Positions 1-6,174 of a DNA stretch of 7,273 nucleotides are shown in pieces (position 1 is the first letter of the stretch; each line of letters begins with the position of its first letter). A program made the position numbers and the translations under genes. The notes below the pieces were generated by a model. It worked only from the letters and a program-made list of their open reading frames with translations, did not search any database and was not told where the DNA came from. The DNA comes from an uncultured Paracoccus sp. (GTDB lineage Bacteria > Pseudomonadota > Alphaproteobacteria > Rhodobacterales > Rhodobacteraceae), in contig NZ_CAMIOH010000158.1 of the NCBI RefSeq assembly GCF_946221145.1, positions 1 to 7,273 of the forward strand, in the 5' to 3' direction.

Positions 1-666
1 GATGCGTTTTTCCACCCAGCGCGCGGTCTGGGTCAGCGAGAAGCAGAGCAGGAAATAGGTGATGGCCAGGATCGAGAACACCTGCACCGGATAGACCAGC
101 AACTGGCTGTTCAACTGCGCGGCGGCAAAGGTGAATTCGTTGACCGAGATCACATAGCCCAGCGAGGTTTCCTTGATCAGCGAGACGAACTGGCTGATCA
201 GGCTCGGCAGCGAATTATACAGCGCCTGCGGCAGCACCACGAAGCCCAGCGTGCGGAAATAGCCGAACCCCAGCGAGCGCGCGGCCTCGGTCTGACCCTT
301 GGGAAGGGCCTGGATCCCGGCGCGGATCACCTCGGCCAGATAGGCGGATTCATAGATGACCAGCGCGCCGATCAGTGTCCAGAAGCCGCTGATCGCATCG
401 CCCACCAGCAGCGGCAGGGCGAAATAGCTCCAGAAGATGACCAGAAGAAAGGGGATGCCGCGCACGGTATGGACGATGGCGGCGGCGGGCAGGCTGACCC
501 AGCGCAGCGGGCTGACCCGGGCGACGGCCAGCGCCAGCGCGCAGGGGAAGGCCAGCACAAGGCCCGCCAGCGCCAGCAGCACGGTCGCCACCAGACCGCC
601 CAGCGGCCCGTTCGGATACTGCCCGACCAGCAGCAGCATCCAGTTCTGTTGAATGATCTCCAGCAT
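1..666 (-). CDS. Polar amino acid ABC transporter permease, GltK/HisM type (3' end outside window)
   Basis: Inner-membrane permease subunit of a polar amino acid importer. It should pair with the permease gene just upstream to form the translocation channel. The reading frame starts at the ATG at 666-664, behind a purine-rich AAGGGGGG Shine-Dalgarno stretch, and stays open for 222 codons to the window edge. Only the last few residues and the stop are missing if it has the family's usual length of about 220-230. Seen in the translation: a first hydrophobic helix at about residues 22-45, the family segment VRGIPFLLVIFW at about 68-79, and a cytoplasmic EAA loop at about 117-147 (AGIQALPKGQTEAARSLGF, then VVLPQAL) that docks on the ATPase. 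Only 12 bases separate it from the upstream permease stop, so the two are co-transcribed. An ATP-binding subunit gene is expected beyond position 1. Substrate cannot be read from this subunit. Confidence 0.93.
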   Translation of the reverse strand, partial: MLEIIQQNWMLLLVGQYPNGPLGGLVATVLLALAGLVLAFPCALALAVARVSPLRWVSLPAAAIVHTVRGIPFLLVIFWSYFALPLLVGDAISGFWTLIGALVIYESAYLAEVIRAGIQALPKGQTEAARSLGFGYFRTLGFVVLPQALYNSLPSLISQFVSLIKETSLGYVISVNEFTFAAAQLNSQLLVYPVQVFSILAITYFLLCFSLTQTARWVEKRI

Positions 667-678
667 GGTTCGCCCCCC

Positions 679-1374
679 TTACCGGCTGACGATGGCGGAA
701 CGGCGTTCGTAAAGAGTGCCAAGCGCCATGATGAGGAAGGAAAACGCCAGATAGATCCCGGTCGCGATGATGAAGACCTCGAAGGTGCGGAAGGTGTCGC
801 TTTCGATCTGGCGGGATTGATAGGTCAGTTCATGCACGCCGATGGCCATGGCGATGGACGTGTTCTTGAACAAGAGCAGCGAGTAATTGACCAGCGGCGG
901 CACCGACAGCCGCAGCGCCTGCGGCACGGTGACATAGCGCATGGTTTGCAGATAGCTGAACCCGGCCGCGCGGCCCGCCTCGTATTGGGTGCGCGGCACG
1001 GCGCGCAGGCCCGACCGCAGCGCCTCGGACATATAGGCGGCAAAGCACAGCCCGATCGAGATCATCGCCAGCGTGAATTCGATATTGCGGTCATTCAGCC
1101 ACATGCGGACGGCTTCGGGCAGCAGTTCCGGCATGGCGAAATACCAGAACATCACCTGCACCAGCAGCGGGATGTTCTGATGGATCTCGACATAGGCCGA
1201 GACCAGCCAGACGGCAGGCTTCCATTCCGTGGCACGCAGCACTGCCAGGATCACGGCCAGCACGAAGGCGATCAGCCACGCCCCCGCCGCCAGCAGCATC
1301 GTCAGTTTCAGCCCGTCGACCAGCCAGCCCATATACTGGCCCGTCAGCACGGCCGAGAAATCGAGATTTCCCAT
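679..1374 (-). CDS. Glutamate/aspartate-type ABC transporter permease, GltJ-like
   Basis: Inner-membrane permease of a polar amino acid ABC importer, 231 residues, a complete gene. The stretch at residues 61-87 (YVEIHQNIPLLVQ, then FWYFAMPELLPE) closely resembles the same region of E. coli GltJ as I remember it. Hydrophobic helices lie at about 22-46, 60-82, 99-117 and 197-220. The EAA loop for ATPase contact is at about 120-152 (YEAGRAAGFS, then VTVPQALRLSVPP). The ATG at 1374-1372 has an AGGGG Shine-Dalgarno eight bases upstream. The gene follows the solute-binding protein gene after a 60-base gap that holds a GC hairpin, and precedes the second permease by 12 bases. The order binding protein, permease, permease is the common gltI-gltJ-gltK layout. 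The family is clear, but the exact ligand is not determined by this protein. Confidence 0.95.
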   Translation of the reverse strand: MGNLDFSAVLTGQYMGWLVDGLKLTMLLAAGAWLIAFVLAVILAVLRATEWKPAVWLVSAYVEIHQNIPLLVQVMFWYFAMPELLPEAVRMWLNDRNIEFTLAMISIGLCFAAYMSEALRSGLRAVPRTQYEAGRAAGFSYLQTMRYVTVPQALRLSVPPLVNYSLLLFKNTSIAMAIGVHELTYQSRQIESDTFRTFEVFIIATGIYLAFSFLIMALGTLYERRSAIVSR

Positions 1375-1402
1375 TCGTCACACCCCTGTTGGCTTTGGCG
1401 GA

Positions 1403-1425
1403 CCGGGGGCCGCAAGGGCCCCCGG
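1403..1425 (-). terminator. GC-rich hairpin between binding-protein and permease genes (attenuator or mRNA-stabilising stem)
   Basis: A perfect 9-base-pair inverted repeat (CCGGGGGCC at 1403-1411 and GGCCCCCGG at 1417-1425) with a five-base loop. It lies in the 60-base gap just after the stop of the solute-binding protein gene on the minus strand. No U-run follows it in the transcript direction, so it is not a classical intrinsic terminator. Stems in this position are known in ABC-importer operons, where they protect the binding-protein mRNA from 3' decay or cause partial termination, so that binding protein exceeds permease. That role here is inferred from position and stem strength. Confidence 0.6.
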
Positions 1426-1434
1426 ACGGCAGCG

Positions 1435-2271
1435 TCAGGCGCCGGGGCGCAGAACGGGGTCACCCGCCGGTTCGTCCAGCTTGAACGGGCGTTCCATCTT
1501 GTAGATGGTCTCGGGGCCGAACCAGATGTCATAGATCTCGGCGCCCTTGCCGCTGTCTTCCAGCTTTTTCAGGCTGGCGTTCACGGCGTCCTTGAAGGCC
1601 GGTTCATCCTTGCGCAGGCCCAGGCCCCAGTATTCCTTGGCCACGGGTTCGGACACAAAGGCGAACTTGTCGCCGGTCTGGTTGATGAACTTGACCGAGG
1701 CGACCTCGGACAGGATCATCGCGTTCACCTTGCCCTGCGCCAGCGCCAGGAAGGCGGCGGGGGGATCCTGGAAGGTCAACATGCTGGCATTGGGCAGCAC
1801 CTCGCGGACATAGCGTTCCGAGCTGGAGCCCTTGGGCGCGCTGATCTTCTTGTCGGCCAGCGAATCGATGCTGTCGAAACCGCCATCCTTCGCCACCAGC
1901 AGCTTTTGCAGGCTGACGAACGAGGCGTTCGAATAGTCGATCTGCTGGGCGCGTTCCGCGCTGTAGCCCAGCGCGGCCGAGATCACGTCGACGCGGCCCT
2001 GGGTCAGTTCGGGGATCCGCGCCTCGACCGCGATCAGCTTCAGTTCCAGCTTGACGCCCAGATCATCGGCGATGGCCTGACACAGATCCACCTCATAGCC
2101 CTGGATGGCGCGGGTCTGCGGGTTCGGGAAGCTGAAGGGTTCGTAATTGCCCATCGTGCCGCAGATCAGCGTGCCGCGTTCCTTGATGTCGGCAAGCTGG
2201 TCGGCAGATGCGGCGGTGACGGCGGCAAGGGCGACGCCGGCGGCCAGCGCGAAGGTTCTGGTCAGTGTCAT
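1435..2271 (-). CDS. Periplasmic amino-acid-type ABC transporter substrate-binding protein (SBP_bac_3 family)
   Basis: Secreted ligand-binding subunit of the importer, 278 residues. The start is the ATG at 2271-2269, with GGAGA six to ten bases upstream. An in-frame ATG at 2436 lies inside the upstream gene and would bury the signal peptide. Residues 1-23 form a signal peptide (hydrophobic core, then ASA before DQ), with no lipobox cysteine. The mature protein shows the family pattern: GTLICGTMGNYEPFSF (34-49), GYEVDLCQAIADDLG (58-72), YSAERAQQIDYS (103-114, with R107 where the carboxylate-binding Arg sits), the serine loop GSSSERY (148-154), and a C-terminal IYDIWFG (246-252). The position that normally holds the amino-group-binding Asp (HisJ Asp161) reads Ser188, followed by Glu189, so the ligand may be atypical. 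It is likely acidic, by resemblance to GltI and by its neighbours, but this is not proven. Confidence 0.94.
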   Translation of the reverse strand: MTLTRTFALAAGVALAAVTAASADQLADIKERGTLICGTMGNYEPFSFPNPQTRAIQGYEVDLCQAIADDLGVKLELKLIAVEARIPELTQGRVDVISAALGYSAERAQQIDYSNASFVSLQKLLVAKDGGFDSIDSLADKKISAPKGSSSERYVREVLPNASMLTFQDPPAAFLALAQGKVNAMILSEVASVKFINQTGDKFAFVSEPVAKEYWGLGLRKDEPAFKDAVNASLKKLEDSGKGAEIYDIWFGPETIYKMERPFKLDEPAGDPVLRPGA

Positions 2272-2283
2272 GGTCTTCTCCTG

Positions 2284-2304
2284 TTGGTTATTGGTGATTG
2301 GATT
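2284..2304. repeat. Threefold heptamer microrepeat in the leader of the binding-protein gene
   Basis: On the plus strand, TTGGTTA, TTGGTGA and TTGGATT follow each other without gaps. They fill most of the 31-base gap between the RraA-family stop and the start of the binding-protein gene. In the transcript this reads as CCAA units every seven bases, rich in A and C and poor in secondary structure, directly before the AGGAGA ribosome binding site. An unstructured leader would favour strong translation of the binding protein. The repeat is directly visible, but its role is a guess and chance remains possible. Confidence 0.45.
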
Positions 2305-2905
2305 ACTTGGCGTAGGCGCCGACATAGGTGCCGTCGGCGATCTGGCGCATGATCTCGGCCTCCTTGCGCTCTTGCGCGCGGACGGCCTCCAGCAGGGCAT
2401 CGGCGCCTTCGACCGGAAAGGCCACGACGCCGTCATGGTCGCCCACCACGATGTCGCCGGGATTGACGATCATGCCGCCGATGATGACCGGCACGTTGAT
2501 GGCGCCCGGCCCGTTCTTGTAGGGGCCGCGATGGATCACGCCCCGGGCGAAGACCGGGAAATCGTCGGCGCCGATTTCAGCGGTGTCGCGGATGGCGCCG
2601 TTCAGCACCATCCCGGCGGCGCCGCGGCTTTTGGCGATGGCGGCCATGATGCCGCCGATCAGTGCCCGGTTGATCTCTCCGTCGCCGTCGACGACCACCA
2701 CATCGCCGGGCTGGAGCAGATCCAGCGCCTTGTGGATGAAGTAATTGTCCCCCGCCGCGACACGGACGGTCAGGGCGCGCCCGGCCATGGTGCCGGTGAC
2801 ACGGTGAAAGGGCCGCAGCCCGACGGCGCCGGGCAGCCGGTCAAGATTGTCGCTGATGACGGCCGAGGTGGTGTTGCGATATTCTGCGATCAGGGTGTCG
2901 GTCAT
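2303..2905 (-). CDS. RraA / HMG-aldolase family protein (metal-dependent 2-oxoacid aldolase or decarboxylase-like)
   Basis: A 200-residue protein of the family that includes RraA, 4-hydroxy-4-methyl-2-oxoglutarate (HMG) aldolase and proteins misnamed demethylmenaquinone methyltransferases. The active-site pattern of the catalytic members is present. IGGIMA at 83-88 is followed about twenty residues later by NGAIRDTAEI (102-111), with R106 (substrate binding), D107 (divalent metal) and E110. GDHDGVV (155-161) is the second family landmark. Known members cleave HMG to two pyruvates and also decarboxylate oxaloacetate. The operon position favours an enzyme over an RNase E regulator. The ATG at 2905-2903 overlaps the aminotransferase stop as ATGA, with AAGGA upstream, implying translational coupling. 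A longer in-frame start at 2956 is inside the aminotransferase gene and adds non-homologous sequence. The likely substrate is the 2-oxoacid made by the neighbouring aminotransferase. Identity of that acid is unknown. Confidence 0.9.
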   Translation of the reverse strand: MTDTLIAEYRNTTSAVISDNLDRLPGAVGLRPFHRVTGTMAGRALTVRVAAGDNYFIHKALDLLQPGDVVVVDGDGEINRALIGGIMAAIAKSRGAAGMVLNGAIRDTAEIGADDFPVFARGVIHRGPYKNGPGAINVPVIIGGMIVNPGDIVVGDHDGVVAFPVEGADALLEAVRAQERKEAEIMRQIADGTYVGAYAK

Positions 2906-4122
2906 GCGTCTGTCCTTTGGAAAAGCGCCTCGCAGGCGTGGCGGATGGCGGTGCATCCGGCCTCGATATCTTCCATCGCGCCGCCGAAGGACAGCCGCAG
3001 ATAGGGCGACATCCCATAGGCGCCGCCGTCCAGCACCGCGACCCGCGCGGCCTCGAGCAGATAGAGCGACACGTCCAGATCGGTTTCCAGAACCTTGCCC
3101 TGCGGCGTCACCTTGCCGATCAGCCCGGCGACCGAGGGATACAGATAGAAGGCCCCGCCCGGCTTTTTCACGTCGATGCCCGGCGTGCCGTTCAGGATCT
3201 CTACCATCCGGTCGCGGCGGGCGCAGAAGATCTCGGCCGTTTCCCGCACGCAGGTCTGATCCCCCGACAGCGCGGCGGCGGCGGCGGCCTGGCTGACCGA
3301 ACTGGCGCAGGTGGTGCTTTGGCTGATCAGCTTGGCCATGGCGGCGATCAGCGGCGCGGGACCGGCGGCATAGCCCACCCGGAAGCCGGTCATCGCATAG
3401 GCTTTCGACACGCCGTTGATGATCAGCGACCGGTCCTTCAGATCGGGGGCGACCTGCACCGGGGTCACGGCCTGATGGCCGTCATAGATCAGATGCTCAT
3501 AGATCTCGTCGGTCATCACCCAGACCTGGGGATGGCGGCGCAGCACCTGGGCCAGCGCGGCCAGTTCGTCGCGGGCATAGATCGCGCCGGTCGGGTTGTT
3601 GGGCGAATTCAGCACCAGCCATTTCGTGCGGGGCGTGATCGCGGCCTCCAGCGCGGCGGGGGTCAGCTTGAAGCCACAGCTTTCGGGGCAATCGACGATC
3701 ACCGGCTGGCCGCCATGGATCGCGGCGATGTCGGGATAGCTGACCCAATAGGGCGCGGGCACGATCACCTGATCGCCATCATCCAGCGTCGCGGCGAAGG
3801 CTTCGAAGATCAGCTGCTTGGCGCCCGACCCGACGACGACCTCGTTCAGGGCATAGTCCAGCCCGTTGTCGCGCTTCAGCTTGTCGATCACCGCGCGGCG
3901 TAGGGCGGGGGTGCCCGGCGTCAGCGTGTAATGCGTCTCTCCGGCGGCCATGGCCTGAACCGCCGCATCGACGATATGGGCGGGGGTGTCCAGATCAGGC
4001 TCGCCGATGGTCAGGTCGATGATCTTCTGACCTGCGGCCTGCATGTCGCTGACCTTCTGCTTGGCGGCGATGCTGGCCGAGGGCTTCAACGCGATAACCC
4101 GTCGGGCAAGGTGCAGGGGCAT
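2902..4122 (-). CDS. PLP-dependent class I aminotransferase, aspartate aminotransferase (Ib) type
   Basis: Cytoplasmic transaminase, 406 residues, the usual length for bacterial subgroup Ib aspartate aminotransferases. It opens with the typical RRVIALKPSAS (7-17). PLP and substrate residues are visible: SGAKQ (99-103) for the phosphate, PYWVSYP (124-130), SPNNPTG (173-179), DEIYEH (205-210) with D205 and Y208, Schiff-base K240 in NGVSKAYAMTGFRVGY, and R376 in SPYLRLSFGG for the substrate alpha-carboxylate. The start at 4122-4120 has GGAG six bases upstream. It is the first gene of the minus-strand operon and is coupled to the RraA-family gene by ATGA. Members of this subgroup accept aspartate and related acidic amino acids. 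Some use prephenate, and aspartate-type transaminases are known to convert cysteate to sulfopyruvate. Here its place at the head of a transport operon points to catabolism of the imported compound. The exact substrate is inferred, not shown. Confidence 0.95.
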   Translation of the reverse strand: MPLHLARRVIALKPSASIAAKQKVSDMQAAGQKIIDLTIGEPDLDTPAHIVDAAVQAMAAGETHYTLTPGTPALRRAVIDKLKRDNGLDYALNEVVVGSGAKQLIFEAFAATLDDGDQVIVPAPYWVSYPDIAAIHGGQPVIVDCPESCGFKLTPAALEAAITPRTKWLVLNSPNNPTGAIYARDELAALAQVLRRHPQVWVMTDEIYEHLIYDGHQAVTPVQVAPDLKDRSLIINGVSKAYAMTGFRVGYAAGPAPLIAAMAKLISQSTTCASSVSQAAAAAALSGDQTCVRETAEIFCARRDRMVEILNGTPGIDVKKPGGAFYLYPSVAGLIGKVTPQGKVLETDLDVSLYLLEAARVAVLDGGAYGMSPYLRLSFGGAMEDIEAGCTAIRHACEALFQRTDA

Positions 4123-4168
4123 GGCTGTCTCCGGTGTGCTGCGGTTGGATGTTGGTAAAACCGGCCGG

Positions 4169-4198
4169 ATGACAAAAAAAGCGATATTAATTTATCCT
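4169..4198 (+). promoter_or_regulatory. Candidate sigma-70-like promoter for the first LysR gene
   Basis: ATGACA at 4169-4174 (one mismatch to TTGACA), an 18-base spacer and TATCCT at 4193-4198 (four of six to TATAAT). The -10 falls inside the inverted repeat proposed as the LysR operator, which would give autorepression. On the opposite strand TTGTCA (4175-4170) is a possible -35 for the aminotransferase operon, but I see only weak -10 candidates for it near 4147-4154. Alphaproteobacterial promoters often deviate from consensus, so both are tentative. Confidence 0.3.
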
Positions 4199-4213
4199 TA
4201 ATGATACTATTAA
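4186..4213. promoter_or_regulatory. Candidate LysR-type operator: three alternating ATTAA/TTAAT half-sites
   Basis: ATTAA at 4186-4190, TTAAT at 4198-4202 and ATTAA at 4209-4213 alternate in orientation. Their centres are 12 and 11 bases apart, close to one helical turn. The left pair contains the T-N11-A core of a LysR box (T4188, A4200). The cluster lies in the only gap between the divergent aminotransferase operon and a LysR-family gene, the standard place for such sites. The stretch is AT-rich in an otherwise GC-rich window. It would sit roughly 60 bases upstream of a plausible minus-strand transcription start, as expected for an activating site. Confidence 0.6.
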
Positions 4214-4234
4214 AGAATGAATTGGCGGGGCGGC

Positions 4235-5134
4235 ATGATCACCTTCAAACAGCTTGAGGCGCTTTACTGGATCGCGCGGCTGGGCAGTTTCGAAGCTGCC
4301 GCCGAAAAGCTGTTCACCTCTCAATCGGCGATTTCCAAGCGTGTCCAGGAACTTGAGGCCCAGTTTCAGGTGCAGGTCTTCGACCGCAGCAAACGCAGCG
4401 CCCGGCTGACCGACAAGGGGGCCGAGATCCTGCATTACGCCACCGGCCTGCTGGAACAGCGCGACCAGTTCATCGAACGCGCCAGTTCCAGCGAGGTGAT
4501 GATCCGCCATTTCTCGCTGGGCGTGACCGAGCTGACGGCAATGACCTGGCTGCCGCGTCTGGTGCAGCGGATCCGCAGCGAATTCCCGCGCGTCAATATC
4601 GAACCCGAAGTCGATCTGAGCGCCAGCCTGTTCGAGCGGCTGATGGACGAAAGCATCGACCTGATCGTGATCCCCGACGCCTTCAGCGACAGCCGCTGCG
4701 TCTCGGTGCCGCTGGCCACGGTCGAGAACGCCTGGATGGCCGCGCCCGAGCTGTATCCCGGCGACGCGCCGCTGAGCGATGCCGATCTGGCGCAGTTCAC
4801 CATGCTGGTGCAGGGCAACCGGTCGGGGACCGGGCTGATCTATGGCCGCTGGCTGGCCCAGCACGAGGTCATCGGCCGCCGCACCATCCCCTGCGAAAGC
4901 CTGGTGGCGCAGGTCGGCTTTACCGTGTCGGGGCTGGGGGTCAGCTATCTGCCGGTGCCGGTGATGATGCCGCTGTTGCAGGCGGGGCGGCTGCGGCGCC
5001 TGCCGGTGACGGGCAAGCTGCCGCAGGTGCGCTATGCCGTCTATTACCGCGCCGACCGCGATTCGCGGTTCCGCAAACGTGTCGCCGAACTGGCCCGCGA
5101 CTGCTGCGGCTTTCAGTCGTTCTTCACCGCCTGA
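4235..5134 (+). CDS. LysR-type transcriptional regulator (probable regulator of the divergent transport/aminotransferase operon)
   Basis: DNA-binding regulator, 299 residues from the ATG at 4235. The N-terminal winged helix-turn-helix spans about residues 1-60: ITFKQLEALYWIARLGSFEAAAEKL, then TSQSAISKRVQELE as the recognition helix, and VFDRSKRSARLTDKG as the wing. A linker helix follows at about 60-85, then an effector-binding domain of the periplasmic-binding fold (about 90-295). I prefer 4235 because LysR proteins usually start two to five residues before this motif and because the start at 4217 would leave only three bases after the operator half-sites. The ATG at 4217 (six more residues) is the alternative, and neither start has a strong Shine-Dalgarno. 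It is divergent from the aminotransferase operon with 112 bases between the starts, the classical arrangement for a LysR protein acting on its neighbour. The effector is unknown, perhaps the imported compound or its 2-oxoacid. Confidence 0.93.
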   Translation: MITFKQLEALYWIARLGSFEAAAEKLFTSQSAISKRVQELEAQFQVQVFDRSKRSARLTDKGAEILHYATGLLEQRDQFIERASSSEVMIRHFSLGVTELTAMTWLPRLVQRIRSEFPRVNIEPEVDLSASLFERLMDESIDLIVIPDAFSDSRCVSVPLATVENAWMAAPELYPGDAPLSDADLAQFTMLVQGNRSGTGLIYGRWLAQHEVIGRRTIPCESLVAQVGFTVSGLGVSYLPVPVMMPLLQAGRLRRLPVTGKLPQVRYAVYYRADRDSRFRKRVAELARDCCGFQSFFTA

Positions 5135-5202
5135 GGGCGCGCGCCGGGCGACCGGGTGACTTTTCCATCCGGTGGTGCCATCCTGCCCGGACGCGCCTGC
5201 GC

Positions 5203-5209
5203 AGAAGGA
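5203..5209 (+). promoter_or_regulatory. Ribosome binding site that decides a TTG start
   Basis: AGAAGGA lies seven bases before the TTG at 5217. The alternative GTG codons at 5172 and 5175 have no purine-rich stretch in front of them. The TTG start also places the LysR helix-turn-helix at the usual distance from the N-terminus. Confidence 0.6.
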
Positions 5210-5216
5210 TCCGGCC

Positions 5217-6146
5217 TTGGACTTGAACCAGTTGATCACGCTTGTCCATGTCGCCGAACTGGGCAGCATCAGCCGGGCCGCCGACCGGCTGAACATCGTC
5301 CAGCCCGCGCTGAGCCGCCAGATCCGCCTGCTGGAAGACGAACTGGGCGCGGCGCTGTTCGAACGCCACGGGCGGGGCATGGCGATCACCGCCATCGGCC
5401 AAGAGGTTCTGGACCATGCCGTGCGCATCCTGGCCGAACTGGACGCGATGCGCCGCACGGTCGAGGATGGACGCTCGTCGTTCCGGGGCCTTGTCAGGAT
5501 CGGCACCACGCCCACGGTGGCCGACATCGTCACCGTGCCGCTGATGCAGGACATCCGCCGCCAGCACCCGGAACTGAACATCCGCTTTTCGTCGGCCTTC
5601 ACGGGCTATCTGCTGGACTGGCTGAACCGGGGCGATCTGGACATCGTCGTGTCCTATGATCCGCCGCCCACGCGGTCGCTGCGGGTCACGCCGGTGCTGA
5701 TCGAGGATCTGTATCTGGTCGCCCCCGGCGGCAGCCTGTCGCTGGACCGGCCCGTGCCCTTTGCCAGCCTGGCCGATCAGGAACTGGTCCTGCCCAGCCC
5801 GCGCCACGGGCTGCGCGCCATCTTCGACGATTGCGCCCGGACCGCAGGCATCAGCTTCAACCATGTGATCGAGGCCGATTCCTTTGCCGCCATGGTGGAT
5901 CTGACCCGGGCGGGCTTCGGCGCCACGATCCTGCCGGTGGCGCCGATCCATCAGGCGCTGTCCGACGGCCAGCTGTCGGCCGCGCCGCTGGTCGATCCGG
6001 TCCCGGAACGCAAGCTGGTCGTCTGCTATTCCGCCGACCGCCCGGTCAGCCCCGCCGCGCGCTATGTCGGCACCCTGTTCATCCAGCTTGCCTCGCGTCT
6101 GGTGGCCGAGGGGATCTGGCGGGGCACGCTGCTGGCAAAGCCATAG
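5217..6146 (+). CDS. Second LysR-type transcriptional regulator (TTG start)
   Basis: LysR-family regulator, 309 residues from a TTG at 5217. The N-terminal helix-turn-helix is clear: DLNQLITLVHVAELGSISRAA (2-22), then NIVQPALSRQIRLLEDELGA (26-45) and LFERHGRGMAITAIG (47-61). A linker and the two-lobed effector domain (about 90-295) follow. It does not look like a recent duplicate of the LysR just upstream, since the DNA-reading helix differs (VQPALSRQIRLLE against TSQSAISKRVQELE). An in-frame GTG at 5172 would add fifteen residues that do not look like part of the family fold, and it lacks a ribosome binding site. The gene lies 82 bases after the first LysR gene and 92 bases before the split TPP-enzyme genes on the same strand, so it is the natural candidate regulator of those genes. 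Its effector is unknown. Confidence 0.9.
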   Translation: MDLNQLITLVHVAELGSISRAADRLNIVQPALSRQIRLLEDELGAALFERHGRGMAITAIGQEVLDHAVRILAELDAMRRTVEDGRSSFRGLVRIGTTPTVADIVTVPLMQDIRRQHPELNIRFSSAFTGYLLDWLNRGDLDIVVSYDPPPTRSLRVTPVLIEDLYLVAPGGSLSLDRPVPFASLADQELVLPSPRHGLRAIFDDCARTAGISFNHVIEADSFAAMVDLTRAGFGATILPVAPIHQALSDGQLSAAPLVDPVPERKLVVCYSADRPVSPAARYVGTLFIQLASRLVAEGIWRGTLLAKP

Positions 6147-6174
6147 CCGACCGCTATATCTCAAAGCGAAAATC

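Noticed and set aside
469..2352. A 627-codon open frame on the plus strand opposite the permease and binding-protein genes
   Set aside because: Its composition is the typical His/Gln/Arg/Asp-rich antisense shadow of GC-rich coding DNA. It has no recognisable domain, and the opposite strand carries three clear genes.
2272..2436. Upstream ATG at 2436 as start of the binding protein
   Set aside because: It adds 55 residues encoded inside the RraA-family gene and would hide the signal peptide. The ATG at 2271 has a good ribosome binding site.
2917..3903. A 328-codon plus-strand frame opposite the aminotransferase
   Set aside because: Antisense shadow. The minus-strand aminotransferase has all its catalytic motifs.
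5136..5145. Ten-base palindrome GGCGCGCGCC just after the first LysR stop, considered as a terminator
   Set aside because: It has no loop and no T-run, and short GC palindromes are frequent by chance in DNA of this composition.
4187..5602. A 471-codon minus-strand frame across both LysR genes
   Set aside because: Low-complexity antisense translation. The plus strand has unmistakable LysR proteins, and the frame runs through the operator and the gap between genes.
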